Positions 1-5,873 of a DNA stretch of 5,873 nt are shown here, piece after piece. This stretch comes from Sulfurimonas sp. (GTDB lineage: Bacteria; Campylobacterota; Campylobacteria; Campylobacterales; Sulfurimonadaceae). The translations under genes were made by a program, and so were the position numbers. The stretch covers positions 1-5,873 of the forward strand of contig DQSP01000276.1 of NCBI GenBank assembly GCA_015663215.1. Direction: 5' to 3'. The notes beneath the pieces were generated by a model. That model was not told the DNA's origin. It searched no databases and saw only the letters and a program-made list of their open reading frames with translations. The first letter of the stretch is position 1, and every line of letters starts with the position of its first letter.

Positions 1-99
1 GCTCCTCTTCCAATGAACTCAAAGTATGCAATATGTCAAAGATGTTTTAAGAAGAATTATACGCATAAAAGAAGTTATAAAGAGAGGAGAAAGTCATAA
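1..99 (-). promoter_or_regulatory. Possible promoter and ribosome binding site for a gene beyond the left edge
   Basis: On the minus strand a perfect TATAAT lies at 56-61. About 48 bases further on, at 2-8, is AGAGGAG, a good Shine-Dalgarno match that would sit just before a start codon outside the window. No clear -35 box is visible, but this fits the loose -35 rules of epsilonproteobacterial sigma-70 promoters. The competing reading is a plus-strand reading frame open from the left edge to a TAA at 97-99, about 32 codons with a Cys-x-x-Cys pair. Its use of AAG, AGG and ACG codons looks unlike the genes here, so I favour the promoter reading, weakly. The two readings cannot be separated without the flanking sequence. 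Confidence 0.25.
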
Positions 100-175
100 A
101 AAGATAGACTTAAGAGTTACAAACTCACCTATATAGTTAGTAAATAAACTCAATAGGCAAGATGTAAATTGTATG

Positions 176-550
176 TTATTTCATACTTTTAGCTAGTGGG
201 ATTAAGTCACCCTCTACGATAAGACAGTTTTGTGTATAAATAAGAGCAGTCCAAGTTGTCACACCTATTTTTGCATTAATTAAAACATCACCGTTTATGC
301 CAGAGGCATGACCGTTGTCAATTGCATTGTCAGTTGCAATTTGTAATCTATTTTGAAAATCACCCCATGGTATTATTAGAAACGAATGATTACAGCTTTC
401 ACCTTTTACTCTATCTTCTGTTCTTACATTTGCTGATAAGCCATCAACATTATTTGTTGAAACTACTGTCATATTTCCAAGTCTTGTAGTACATCCACTA
501 AAACCGATAAGTAACCCTGCAACTATACTTCCTATAATTAATCCCTTCAT
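176..550 (-). CDS. Small predicted lipoprotein, function unknown
   Basis: This encodes a 124-residue exported protein that I cannot assign to a function. The N-terminus has a Lys, a hydrophobic stretch (residues 4-17) and a lipobox-like FSGC ending at Cys20. It should therefore be cleaved by signal peptidase II and lipid-anchored, leaving about 105 residues. Thr rather than Asp follows the Cys, which by the E. coli sorting rule favours the outer membrane. The mature part has two more cysteines, Cys53 and Cys109, which could form a disulfide in the periplasm. Its general layout (a TVVSTNNVD-like strand after the lipobox, then a GDVLINAKI segment and a C-terminal VEGDLI) resembles the small TRL-like lipoproteins found in many proteobacteria; that family link is from memory and tentative. 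The start is well supported by GGAGG at 560-564, nine bases before the ATG. A promoter in the gap after the cobT-like gene suggests it is transcribed on its own. Confidence 0.85.
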   Translation of the reverse strand: MKGLIIGSIVAGLLIGFSGCTTRLGNMTVVSTNNVDGLSANVRTEDRVKGESCNHSFLIIPWGDFQNRLQIATDNAIDNGHASGINGDVLINAKIGVTTWTALIYTQNCLIVEGDLIPLAKSMK

Positions 551-559
551 TTTAAGAGA

Positions 560-564
560 CCTCC
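560..564 (-). promoter_or_regulatory. Shine-Dalgarno site of the lipoprotein gene
   Basis: On the minus strand this reads GGAGG, nine bases before the ATG at 548-550. It is the strongest ribosome binding site in the window. It fixes the lipoprotein start and implies efficient translation. Confidence 0.8.
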
Positions 565-578
565 AAAAAATTAAAATT

Positions 579-611
579 TATCTATTTGTTCTTTATTTGA
601 TTAAATAGATA
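579..611 (-). repeat. 9-bp inverted repeat in the leader of the lipoprotein gene
   Basis: The arms TATCTATTT and AAATAGATA are perfect reverse complements at 603-611 and 579-587, separated by 15 bases. The repeat lies between the predicted -10 box (621-626) and the ribosome binding site, with one arm near the expected transcription start. It could be a repressor operator or a weak leader hairpin. On the minus strand a T-rich run follows the second arm, so attenuation is conceivable. The stem has only one G:C pair, which makes it a poor intrinsic terminator for the cobT-like gene upstream. Confidence 0.5.
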
Positions 612-620
612 TTAATGAAC

Positions 621-643
621 ATTATAGATTAAAAATACTTAAA
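621..643 (-). promoter_or_regulatory. Campylobacter-type sigma-70 promoter of the lipoprotein gene
   Basis: On the minus strand TTTAAGTATT (634-643) is followed by TTTAATC and then a perfect TATAAT (621-626). This matches the published Campylobacter pattern of TTTAAGTnTT, a T-rich stretch and TATAAT, and there is no E. coli-like TTGACA. Transcription would start near 614, giving a leader of roughly 60 bases. The site begins three bases after the cobT-like stop codon, so the lipoprotein gene can be expressed separately from the upstream operon. Confidence 0.65.
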
Positions 644-645
644 TC

Positions 646-1701
646 CTACATGCTGTACATAATAAGCTCAACAGCCTCTAAAACATCTTTGTTTGTAGAT
701 GAGTTGGCATTAGCATAAGCAAGACAAGCCCCCGCACCAACACCCTCTTTAGCTTCACCCTCATCATATTTTTTCAGAACAGGTATCTCTGCATTTGCAA
801 AAGAAAACTCTGTATATATAGCATTTGGAGTATAGCTTAGTTGTTCTAGTATGTGTTTTATGTTTGAGTTTGTGTCATTTGCTACCCAGCCAGTTGTGGC
901 TATTGTGATATTTTCAGACTTTAAACGCATCAGCACATCTTCACGAAGTTTATCTGCTACAAGTAGACAAGCTGCCATCTGTGTACCACCTGCTAAAACT
1001 ACATGAAACCTTCGACTCGCTTCAAGTAAAAAACCTGCGCAGAAGATGAGCATGTTATCACTTACAATGGAGAGCTTTTCAAAGCTACTCATCTTATCAT
1101 TTACTAAGCTCAGTGCTGCATTTATGGTTTTGCTTCTTACATCATTAGGCACATTTAAAAAACTTGATGAAAAGTCATTTGCTACATCATAGCCTAAAGC
1201 TAATGCAGTAGCAGTTGCAGTTGTTGTGCCACTAGGAGTTGATTCTCCGAGTATAAGGTAAGAACCTTTTAGCTCATAAGACCTACCAAACGCCATACCT
1301 TTTGCAAAAACTTCCTCTGCATCTATTCCTGCCCCTGTAGTTATAGAGCCTGAAGGTTTGATGTCAAAGCTATGTAACTGCGTTTGTTCAGGTTTTATCT
1401 CTAATCCCAAATCAAGGATTTCTATAGCACTAAAAGGACTAAGATTATGCACCGCACGAGTGATAAGGGCAGGGGTAGGAACACCACTAGGAGTTTCAGC
1501 AATCTCAGGCATGGAAAATAACTTTTGAGTTGTAATAAACTCAGCATCTAGTGTAGGTGTATAAGGAATTTTCCCAGGAATTCCTGCTTGGGTAATTCCC
1601 TCTATCTCACATGTTTTTGTTACGCTAGCAGCAAGTAAAAAGTCTGCTTTACCTTCTGGAAGTGAAGTTTCTTTGTTTGTAAAAATGTTATATGTTTTCA
1701 T
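646..1701 (-). CDS. cobT: CobT-like nicotinate-nucleotide phosphoribosyltransferase, TIGR00303 type
   Basis: This 351-residue protein belongs to the CobT-related family found in archaea, cyanobacteria and epsilonproteobacteria. CobT-type enzymes move phosphoribose from nicotinate mononucleotide to a lower-ligand base such as 5,6-dimethylbenzimidazole. The product is the alpha-ribotide used to finish the nucleotide loop of cobamides. Visible marks are the Gly-rich GESTPSGTTTATATA segment (residues 152-166), the LAGGTQMAA segment (236-244) and EGVGAGA near the C-terminus. In the last, Glu319 lies where Salmonella CobT has its catalytic Glu317 in a GEG motif. The length is normal and the protein looks complete. 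The ATG at 1699-1701 is supported by AGGA at 1708-1711, six bases upstream. The gene follows hsdR by 16 bases with no terminator between them, so read-through from the restriction operon is likely. No other cobamide gene is in the window, and the lower ligand cannot be read from sequence. Confidence 0.85.
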   Translation of the reverse strand: MKTYNIFTNKETSLPEGKADFLLAASVTKTCEIEGITQAGIPGKIPYTPTLDAEFITTQKLFSMPEIAETPSGVPTPALITRAVHNLSPFSAIEILDLGLEIKPEQTQLHSFDIKPSGSITTGAGIDAEEVFAKGMAFGRSYELKGSYLILGESTPSGTTTATATALALGYDVANDFSSSFLNVPNDVRSKTINAALSLVNDKMSSFEKLSIVSDNMLIFCAGFLLEASRRFHVVLAGGTQMAACLLVADKLREDVLMRLKSENITIATTGWVANDTNSNIKHILEQLSYTPNAIYTEFSFANAEIPVLKKYDEGEAKEGVGAGACLAYANANSSTNKDVLEAVELIMYSM

Positions 1702-1717
1702 TATTTTTCCTAATAGT

Positions 1718-4039
1718 TTATGCGGTTCTTTGCATATATAAATATTGTTGAAACTCTATAAAAAGAGTACTGATATCTTTGACTTCACCAAGAATAGCTT
1801 TCGCATCTTCAAATGATTGGTACTTTATTTCGAGTAATGTTTTGAGTTTATCTTGAGCGAGTTCTTCTACACCACTCTGAACATATTGACTCAGAACAAA
1901 CTCTATAAACTCTGATTGTTTAGGGTTAAGTAGAGCAAAAATACTCTCTTTAGCTGCGTTTACTCTCTCTTCTCTACTTATGGGTCTAAAATCACCATCA
2001 AAAACATACTCTAAAACATCGAAAATATCACTTTTGTCTGCATTTATAAGTCGTTTGAGAGTGTTTAATTCTTTTATACCAAAGCCTGCTTCACTCAGTT
2101 TTTCTAAAAGTATTTTTCTAGTTAATGGCTTAGACCAAATCTCTCGTAACTCTTTTTCATCTTTAAAAAGCTTCGGCAGTTCTCCAAAGAGCTTTTCTAA
2201 GAACTCTTGGCTTGATACAGGTTTCCCATCAGCATCCCAAAAAGAGGTAGCCATCATGTGTTGTATCTCTCGCTCTTTTCCATCGGCTAGTTTTATTTTT
2301 ATTTTCTTTGGTCTTGGTGGTTGTGTGTTTGGTGGCGTTAGAGGTGGTTCTTTAGGTGGTTTTGGTGTTATCGGTTCAGCTTCTTCAGGCTCGCCATCCC
2401 ACTCAGGGTCACTAAAACGCACATAAGCATCTACAAAGTCGTAAATAGTAAAAAACTCCTTACCCTCAAAAAGCCTTGTGCCTCGTCCTACTATCTGTTT
2501 AAACTCTATTATCTGATTTACTGGTCGCATGAGAACTATGTTTCGTATATTTCTAGCATCCACTCCTGTTGAGAGTTTTTGAGAAGTTGTAAGTATAGTT
2601 GGAATGAGTTTTTCATTATCTTGAAACTCTCGTAAAAACTTCTCACCTATTTCACCATCATTTGCGGTAACTCTCACGCAGTAGTCTACATCTTTACCTT
2701 TTGGTTTGTTCTGATTTACTAAGTCGCGAACCATTGCTGCGTGCTCTTGCGTTGCACAAAATATGATGGTTTTTTCATCTACATTTGCATCATTCATAAA
2801 GATTTTGACTCGTTCTCGTTCACGCTCAACTATCTCTATATTTTTGTTAAAATCACTTTCTGCATAGAGTTTTCCCTTTTCAACTTCACCGTCTATAAGT
2901 TTGTCATCACTAGTAAATATATAATCATCCAGAGTTGTTTTGATACGTTTTACTTTAAAGGGTGTTAAAAAACCATCGTTGATGCCATCTTTGAGAGAGT
3001 AGATATAGAGAGGCTCACCGAAATACTTGTAAGTGTCTACATTGTCACTGCGTTTAGGTGTGGCTGTGAGTCCTAGCTGAACGGCAGGGCTAAAGTACTC
3101 TAGTATAGTTCTCCAGTTCCCCTCATCGTTTGCTCCACCACGATGACACTCATCTATGATGATAAAATCAAAGTAGTCGCTTGGGTACTGACCAAAGTTT
3201 GCCTTAGGCTCTCCCTCTTCATCCGTACCACTTACAAATGACTGAAAGATGGTGAAAAATATACTTCCATTTGTGGGAACACGACCGCTCTTTTTTATCT
3301 CTTTGGGTTTTATGCGAACCATTGCATCTTCAGGAAATGCTCCAAAGGAGTTAAAGGCTTGGTCTGCAAGTATGTTTCTGTCTGCTAAGAAGAGTATGCG
3401 AGGTCTGCGTTTGCCGTCGCCTTGAAGTGTCCATCGTGTTTGGAAGAGTTTCCAAGCTATCTGAAACGCTATGGCTGTTTTTCCTGTTCCTGTTGCGAGA
3501 GTAAGAAGTAGTCGTGTTTTATTTTGGGCGATGGCATTGAGTGTTTTTTGTACTGCTATCTCTTGGTAGTAGCGAGGACTCCATGAGCCACTTTTACTCT
3601 CAAAGGGTACGGTAGAAAACTTATCGCGCCACTCATTTTCACTCTCAAAGTTAAGTGACCAGAGTTCATCGGGAGTTGGGAAGCTCTCTACTAAACCCTC
3701 TTCACCACTCTCCATTGAAATGGCATAAATAGTATCGCCATTCGTAGAGTAAGTCATATCAAGAGAGAGTTTTTGAGCATAAAGTTTAGCTTGTGCCACT
3801 CCCTCACTTACGTTTAACTCTCTGCGTTTAGCCTCAATGACTGCGAGTTTCACACCCTTATAAACTAAGATGTAGTCGGCTATGAGAGCTTTTGTACGAC
3901 TTCCTCCCACTTGAATGCGACCATCAGTTATGCGACAAACATTCTCTTCACGGAGTATGTGGCTCTGGGGTACGACTCCCCAACCAGCCTCTATAAGTTT
4001 AGGGTCTATTAACTCTGCTCTTGTTTGGGATTCGTTCAT
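1718..4039 (-). CDS. hsdR: Type I restriction enzyme endonuclease/translocase subunit HsdR
   Basis: HsdR is the motor and nuclease subunit of a type I restriction complex (R2M2S). It translocates unmodified DNA with ATP and cuts it far from the recognition site. At 773 residues it fits the shorter EcoEI-like (type IB) class rather than the roughly 1,000-residue EcoR124 type. The N-terminal nuclease domain has Asp55, the Glu69-x-Lys71 pair (AVIEAKR) and a following QxxxY motif (Gln83-Tyr87). The superfamily 2 helicase core has Walker A ATGTGKT (182-188), DECH (296-299), TATP (325-328), a TGVD motif V (491-494) and QIVGRGTR motif VI (515-522). A proline-rich linker (about 552-578) leads to the C-terminal HsdR domain (about 580-770). 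No motif is missing and there is no frameshift. The N-terminus MNESQTRAELIDPKLIEAGW is typical, and AGGGA at 4046-4050 supports the ATG. It starts 12 bases after the toxin gene and probably shares its transcript. Partners are HsdS in this window and an HsdM outside it. Confidence 0.96.
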   Translation of the reverse strand: MNESQTRAELIDPKLIEAGWGVVPQSHILREENVCRITDGRIQVGGSRTKALIADYILVYKGVKLAVIEAKRRELNVSEGVAQAKLYAQKLSLDMTYSTNGDTIYAISMESGEEGLVESFPTPDELWSLNFESENEWRDKFSTVPFESKSGSWSPRYYQEIAVQKTLNAIAQNKTRLLLTLATGTGKTAIAFQIAWKLFQTRWTLQGDGKRRPRILFLADRNILADQAFNSFGAFPEDAMVRIKPKEIKKSGRVPTNGSIFFTIFQSFVSGTDEEGEPKANFGQYPSDYFDFIIIDECHRGGANDEGNWRTILEYFSPAVQLGLTATPKRSDNVDTYKYFGEPLYIYSLKDGINDGFLTPFKVKRIKTTLDDYIFTSDDKLIDGEVEKGKLYAESDFNKNIEIVERERERVKIFMNDANVDEKTIIFCATQEHAAMVRDLVNQNKPKGKDVDYCVRVTANDGEIGEKFLREFQDNEKLIPTILTTSQKLSTGVDARNIRNIVLMRPVNQIIEFKQIVGRGTRLFEGKEFFTIYDFVDAYVRFSDPEWDGEPEEAEPITPKPPKEPPLTPPNTQPPRPKKIKIKLADGKEREIQHMMATSFWDADGKPVSSQEFLEKLFGELPKLFKDEKELREIWSKPLTRKILLEKLSEAGFGIKELNTLKRLINADKSDIFDVLEYVFDGDFRPISREERVNAAKESIFALLNPKQSEFIEFVLSQYVQSGVEELAQDKLKTLLEIKYQSFEDAKAILGEVKDISTLFIEFQQYLYMQRTA

Positions 4040-4051
4040 TGTCTTTCCCTT

Positions 4052-4321
4052 TTACTTAAAAAGTGAACCATGATTTCCTACTTGAACTAAGGCTAGTTCT
4101 AGGATGTCATCATCTTTTTTGTAGATTAAAAGTAAGTCTGGTTTAATGTGACATTCTCTTAAATATTTAAAATTTCCAGTAAGTTTATGATCTTTATATT
4201 TCTCGTCAAGTTCTTTATTTTGCACAAGAAGAGTGATAATGTCTTTTAGTAAATTTTTATCTAAAATCGATAACTTTTTATACTGTTTTTTAAAAGAGGG
4301 TGTTCTAAAAAGAGTGTACAT
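4052..4321 (-). CDS. yafQ: YafQ-family mRNA interferase toxin (RelE superfamily)
   Basis: This 89-residue protein should be the toxin of a type II module. In E. coli, YafQ binds the ribosome and cuts mRNA during translation, which stops growth when its antitoxin is lost. The C-terminal half carries the YafQ pattern YKDHKLTG, ECHIKPDLLLIYK and GNHGSLF. By alignment by eye, His45, His58, Asp62, His84 and Phe88 match the E. coli active-site residues His50, His63, Asp67, His87 and Phe91. Glu56 stands where E. coli has Asp61, a conservative change. The ATG overlaps the antitoxin stop as TAATG. No good Shine-Dalgarno site precedes it, so translation is probably coupled to the antitoxin, which keeps toxin output low. 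The length is normal and the gene appears intact. Confidence 0.9.
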   Translation of the reverse strand: MYTLFRTPSFKKQYKKLSILDKNLLKDIITLLVQNKELDEKYKDHKLTGNFKYLRECHIKPDLLLIYKKDDDILELALVQVGNHGSLFK

Positions 4322-4578
4322 TAGCTATCTAAATCTTTAAAAAGGTCATCTGTAGTGTGAAAACTTTTACCTTTTTTCATCTCTAACTCATCTAAGGATT
4401 TTTGAAAATCTTTAGTAGGAAGTTTCACATCAAAAGGTAAGCCTTTAGTAGCAACTACCATACTTGTAAATATGTTTACAGCTTCGGTAAAGTTAAGACC
4501 TAAGTTTTTAAGTATCTCTTTTGCTTCACAAAATTTATCTTCATCGAGTCGTAAACTTGTTTGTACCTTACTCATCAT
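4321..4578 (-). CDS. dinJ: DinJ/RelB-family antitoxin
   Basis: This 85-residue protein is the expected partner of the YafQ-like toxin. Residues 4-50 match the RelB/DinJ ribbon-helix-helix DNA-binding domain: a short beta strand (VQTSLRLDE), then two helices with the family pattern LGLNFTEAVNIF and the GLPFDVKLP turn. The charged C-terminal part (about 55-85) should wrap the toxin and block its active site. In this family the antitoxin and the toxin-antitoxin complex repress their own promoter, and an inverted repeat overlaps the promoter here. The first ATG (4576-4578) has AGGA only three bases away, while the second (4573-4575) has it six bases away, so the second Met is the likelier start and the protein would be 84 residues. 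The pair sits between hsdS and hsdR. Confidence 0.9.
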   Translation of the reverse strand: MMSKVQTSLRLDEDKFCEAKEILKNLGLNFTEAVNIFTSMVVATKGLPFDVKLPTKDFQKSLDELEMKKGKSFHTTDDLFKDLDS

Positions 4579-4581
4579 TAA

Positions 4582-4587
4582 TCCTTT
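4582..4587 (-). promoter_or_regulatory. Shine-Dalgarno site of the antitoxin gene
   Basis: On the minus strand this reads AAAGGA. Its spacing is six bases to the second in-frame ATG but only three to the first, which favours the start at 4575. The expected transcription start from the promoter just upstream is about 4586, so the mRNA would begin almost at this site and have a very short leader. Confidence 0.6.
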
Positions 4588-4592
4588 AGATT

Positions 4593-4621
4593 ATTATACA
4601 CCATTTGGGATATAATATCAA
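4593..4621 (-). promoter_or_regulatory. Promoter and candidate operator of the toxin-antitoxin module
   Basis: On the minus strand TTGATA (4616-4621), an exact 17-base spacer and TATAAT (4593-4598) form a near-consensus sigma-70 promoter in the 48-base gap after hsdS. An inverted repeat overlaps it: ATTATA (4611-4616) and TATAAT (4593-4598) are reverse complements 12 bases apart. The match extends outward as GAT on one side and ATC on the other if one base is allowed to bulge. A ribbon-helix-helix antitoxin bound here would cover the promoter, as is usual for autoregulated modules. With no terminator before hsdR, this promoter may also feed hsdR and the cobT-like gene. Confidence 0.7.
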
Positions 4622-4626
4622 CTTAT

Positions 4627-5823
4627 TCATATTAGTTCCCCACTGAAAGCTTTTTGCAGAAGAGATTTTTTTAACTCCTCTAAGTCGCTGAGTTTTTGGG
4701 TGTAGATGGACTCTAGTTTTTTTGTTTGTTCTTGGAGAGTGTTTAGTTTTTTTACTATTTGTTTTTGTGCATTTAATGGAGGAATTGGTAATATAACTTT
4801 TTTTACTAGGTCACCACTTATATTTTTTACAACAGAACCACTAGCTAGCTTGTGAAATTGCTCATTTACAAGACTTGAGGAAAGAAGTTGAAAAAAATAT
4901 TCTGTATCTACGAACTCATATAAGCGTAAAACGAACCAACCATCATGAATATAACCATCAGTTTTCATAATATATGGTTTGCCAAAGGACATGGAGTTGG
5001 ATAAAATAAAATCTCCTTCTTTTACATATCTTGATTTTTCAGAACCTTCTTTTGTAATTTTTTGATTCGTGGTATAAATATATTTATTTACTTTTTTAGT
5101 ATCTCCAATTTTAATCCAATTAACACCATCTTCACTTTCAGTAATATATTTTTTTATTGGTCTTGGAGAGCTACCTCTTTGAACTACACAAACATCATTT
5201 AAACTTTTCTCTTCCCAACCCTCACCTCTATTCTCAAAAACCCCTTGCAGATAAGACTCAAAAAGCTCTTTGGCGTTTTGCAGATTTAACTCCGCGTTTG
5301 CCTTAGCCTTCTCAATAGCCAAAAAAGCCTCATCCAAAATAGCCACTATCTTTTTTTGTTCTTGGAGTGGGGGAATTAAGACAGAAAAGTTAAATATATC
5401 CTTTTTACTAAAACCATCTTGTGCGGAACGAGAAGCAACATTTAGTAGATTAGTTTGAAATTCTGAAGAAGTTAAATAAAAGAATAAATATTGTGTAAGT
5501 AGTAAATCTTTATTGGGAATAGTTTTCATTACGGCAACATTATATGCACCAGCTTTGTTGATTAATATTTTTCCAACAGAAGCACCATATCTTCCTAATA
5601 ACACATCATCTTTATTACAGTATCTATTTTTCTTAGATTCAGGAATATATGTGATGTTTTTATTATTTTTAAAATCTCTAATTTGTAAAAAACGAACATA
5701 ACCTTCTTTGTTCTCATAAATAAATTGACTTTTTGGTGGTTGAGAACCACCTTGAAAATCACAAACTTCCCCAAGCTTACGAACTTTCCACCCCTCTCTC
5801 AAACCACTACCCACGACTCTCAC
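4627..5823 (-). CDS. hsdS: Type I restriction-modification DNA specificity subunit HsdS
   Basis: HsdS chooses the DNA sequence that a type I complex methylates or cuts. It has the usual two-fold layout. Target recognition domain 1 spans about residues 11-150, and a central conserved region (150-200) opens with IPPLQEQKKIVAILDEA and continues as a long helix. Target recognition domain 2 spans about 203-348, and a distal conserved helix starts at IPPLNAQKQIV and ends in LLQKAFSGELI. The internal repeat shows as GWKVRKLGEVC against GWEEKSLNDVC. Each domain reads one half of a split site; the actual target cannot be told from sequence. The length is normal, so both half-sites are present. The start is uncertain: the frame opens at a GTG (5821-5823) directly after an in-frame TAG, while a second GTG (5812-5814) has AGGTGA six to seven bases upstream and is at least as likely. 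hsdM should lie beyond the right edge. Confidence 0.93.
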   Translation of the reverse strand: MRVVGSGLREGWKVRKLGEVCDFQGGSQPPKSQFIYENKEGYVRFLQIRDFKNNKNITYIPESKKNRYCNKDDVLLGRYGASVGKILINKAGAYNVAVMKTIPNKDLLLTQYLFFYLTSSEFQTNLLNVASRSAQDGFSKKDIFNFSVLIPPLQEQKKIVAILDEAFLAIEKAKANAELNLQNAKELFESYLQGVFENRGEGWEEKSLNDVCVVQRGSSPRPIKKYITESEDGVNWIKIGDTKKVNKYIYTTNQKITKEGSEKSRYVKEGDFILSNSMSFGKPYIMKTDGYIHDGWFVLRLYEFVDTEYFFQLLSSSLVNEQFHKLASGSVVKNISGDLVKKVILPIPPLNAQKQIVKKLNTLQEQTKKLESIYTQKLSDLEELKKSLLQKAFSGELI

Positions 5824-5873
5824 CTAAAAAGCAGTTGTCAAGTAATCTTTTACAACTCACACTAATCCCTTAA

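Noticed and set aside
1..99. Plus-strand frame open from the left edge to TAA at 97-99, with a Cys-x-x-Cys pair
   Set aside because: It could be the tail of a convergent gene, but about 32 codons without a stop is not rare by chance here. Its codons (AAG, AGG, ACG) differ from those of the clear genes, and a minus-strand promoter signal overlaps it.
114..126. Small hairpin GAGTT-ACA-AACTC as a terminator after the lipoprotein gene
   Set aside because: The stem is only five base pairs with a three-base loop and has no following T-run in either direction.
1980..2426. Plus-strand open frame of 148 codons
   Set aside because: It lies wholly inside hsdR on the opposite strand. Its Ser/Phe/Gly-rich translation is the shadow of Lys/Glu codons and of the proline-rich linker.
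2741..2968. Plus-strand open frame of 75 codons
   Set aside because: It is antisense to the helicase core of hsdR, has no family resemblance and no supporting ribosome binding site.
5270..5701. Two plus-strand open frames of 62 codons each (5270-5458 and 5513-5701)
   Set aside because: Both are antisense to the recognition domain 1 and central region of hsdS, and look like shadows with no recognisable motifs.
5836..5841. TTGACA on the minus strand as a -35 box for hsdS
   Set aside because: No -10-like hexamer is found 16-18 bases downstream (the sequence there is AGTCGT), so this is probably a chance match.

Overview
The window is AT-rich bacterial DNA in which every convincing gene lies on the minus strand, so transcription runs from right to left. 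Three things suggest a Campylobacterota (epsilonproteobacterial) host of the Sulfurimonas/Arcobacter type. One is the low G+C content. The second is a CobT-like enzyme of the TIGR00303 type rather than the classical enterobacterial CobT. The third is a promoter (positions 621-643) whose upstream element matches the Campylobacter sigma-70 pattern TTTAAGTnTT followed by TATAAT. The lineage is an inference from these signs; no rRNA or housekeeping marker is present.

Right to left, the layout is as follows. Positions 4627-5823 hold hsdS, the DNA-specificity subunit of a type I restriction-modification system. Positions 4052-4578 hold a two-gene toxin-antitoxin module: a DinJ/RelB-like ribbon-helix-helix antitoxin followed by a YafQ-like RNase toxin, joined by a TAATG overlap. 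Positions 1718-4039 hold hsdR, the ATP-dependent translocase/endonuclease subunit, complete and with all expected motifs. Positions 646-1701 hold a TIGR00303/CobT-family phosphoribosyltransferase gene, probably for lower-ligand activation in cobamide (B12) synthesis. Positions 176-550 hold a small predicted lipoprotein with its own promoter. The last 175 bases on the left hold no confident gene, but carry a possible promoter and ribosome binding site for a gene beyond the edge.

HsdS and HsdR need the methyltransferase HsdM to work, and no hsdM is in the window. By family habit it should lie off the right edge, upstream of hsdS. The toxin-antitoxin pair sits inside the restriction operon, between the specificity and the endonuclease genes. 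It has its own near-consensus promoter (TTGATA, 17 bases, TATAAT) overlapped by an inverted repeat that is a good candidate for the antitoxin operator. Only 12 bases and no visible terminator separate the toxin from hsdR, so hsdR may be transcribed at least in part from the antitoxin-controlled promoter. This is the most interesting arrangement in the window. The cobT-like gene follows hsdR by 16 bases, also without a visible terminator, although it has no functional link to restriction.

I see no tRNA, rRNA, CRISPR array, insertion sequence or convincing intrinsic terminator.
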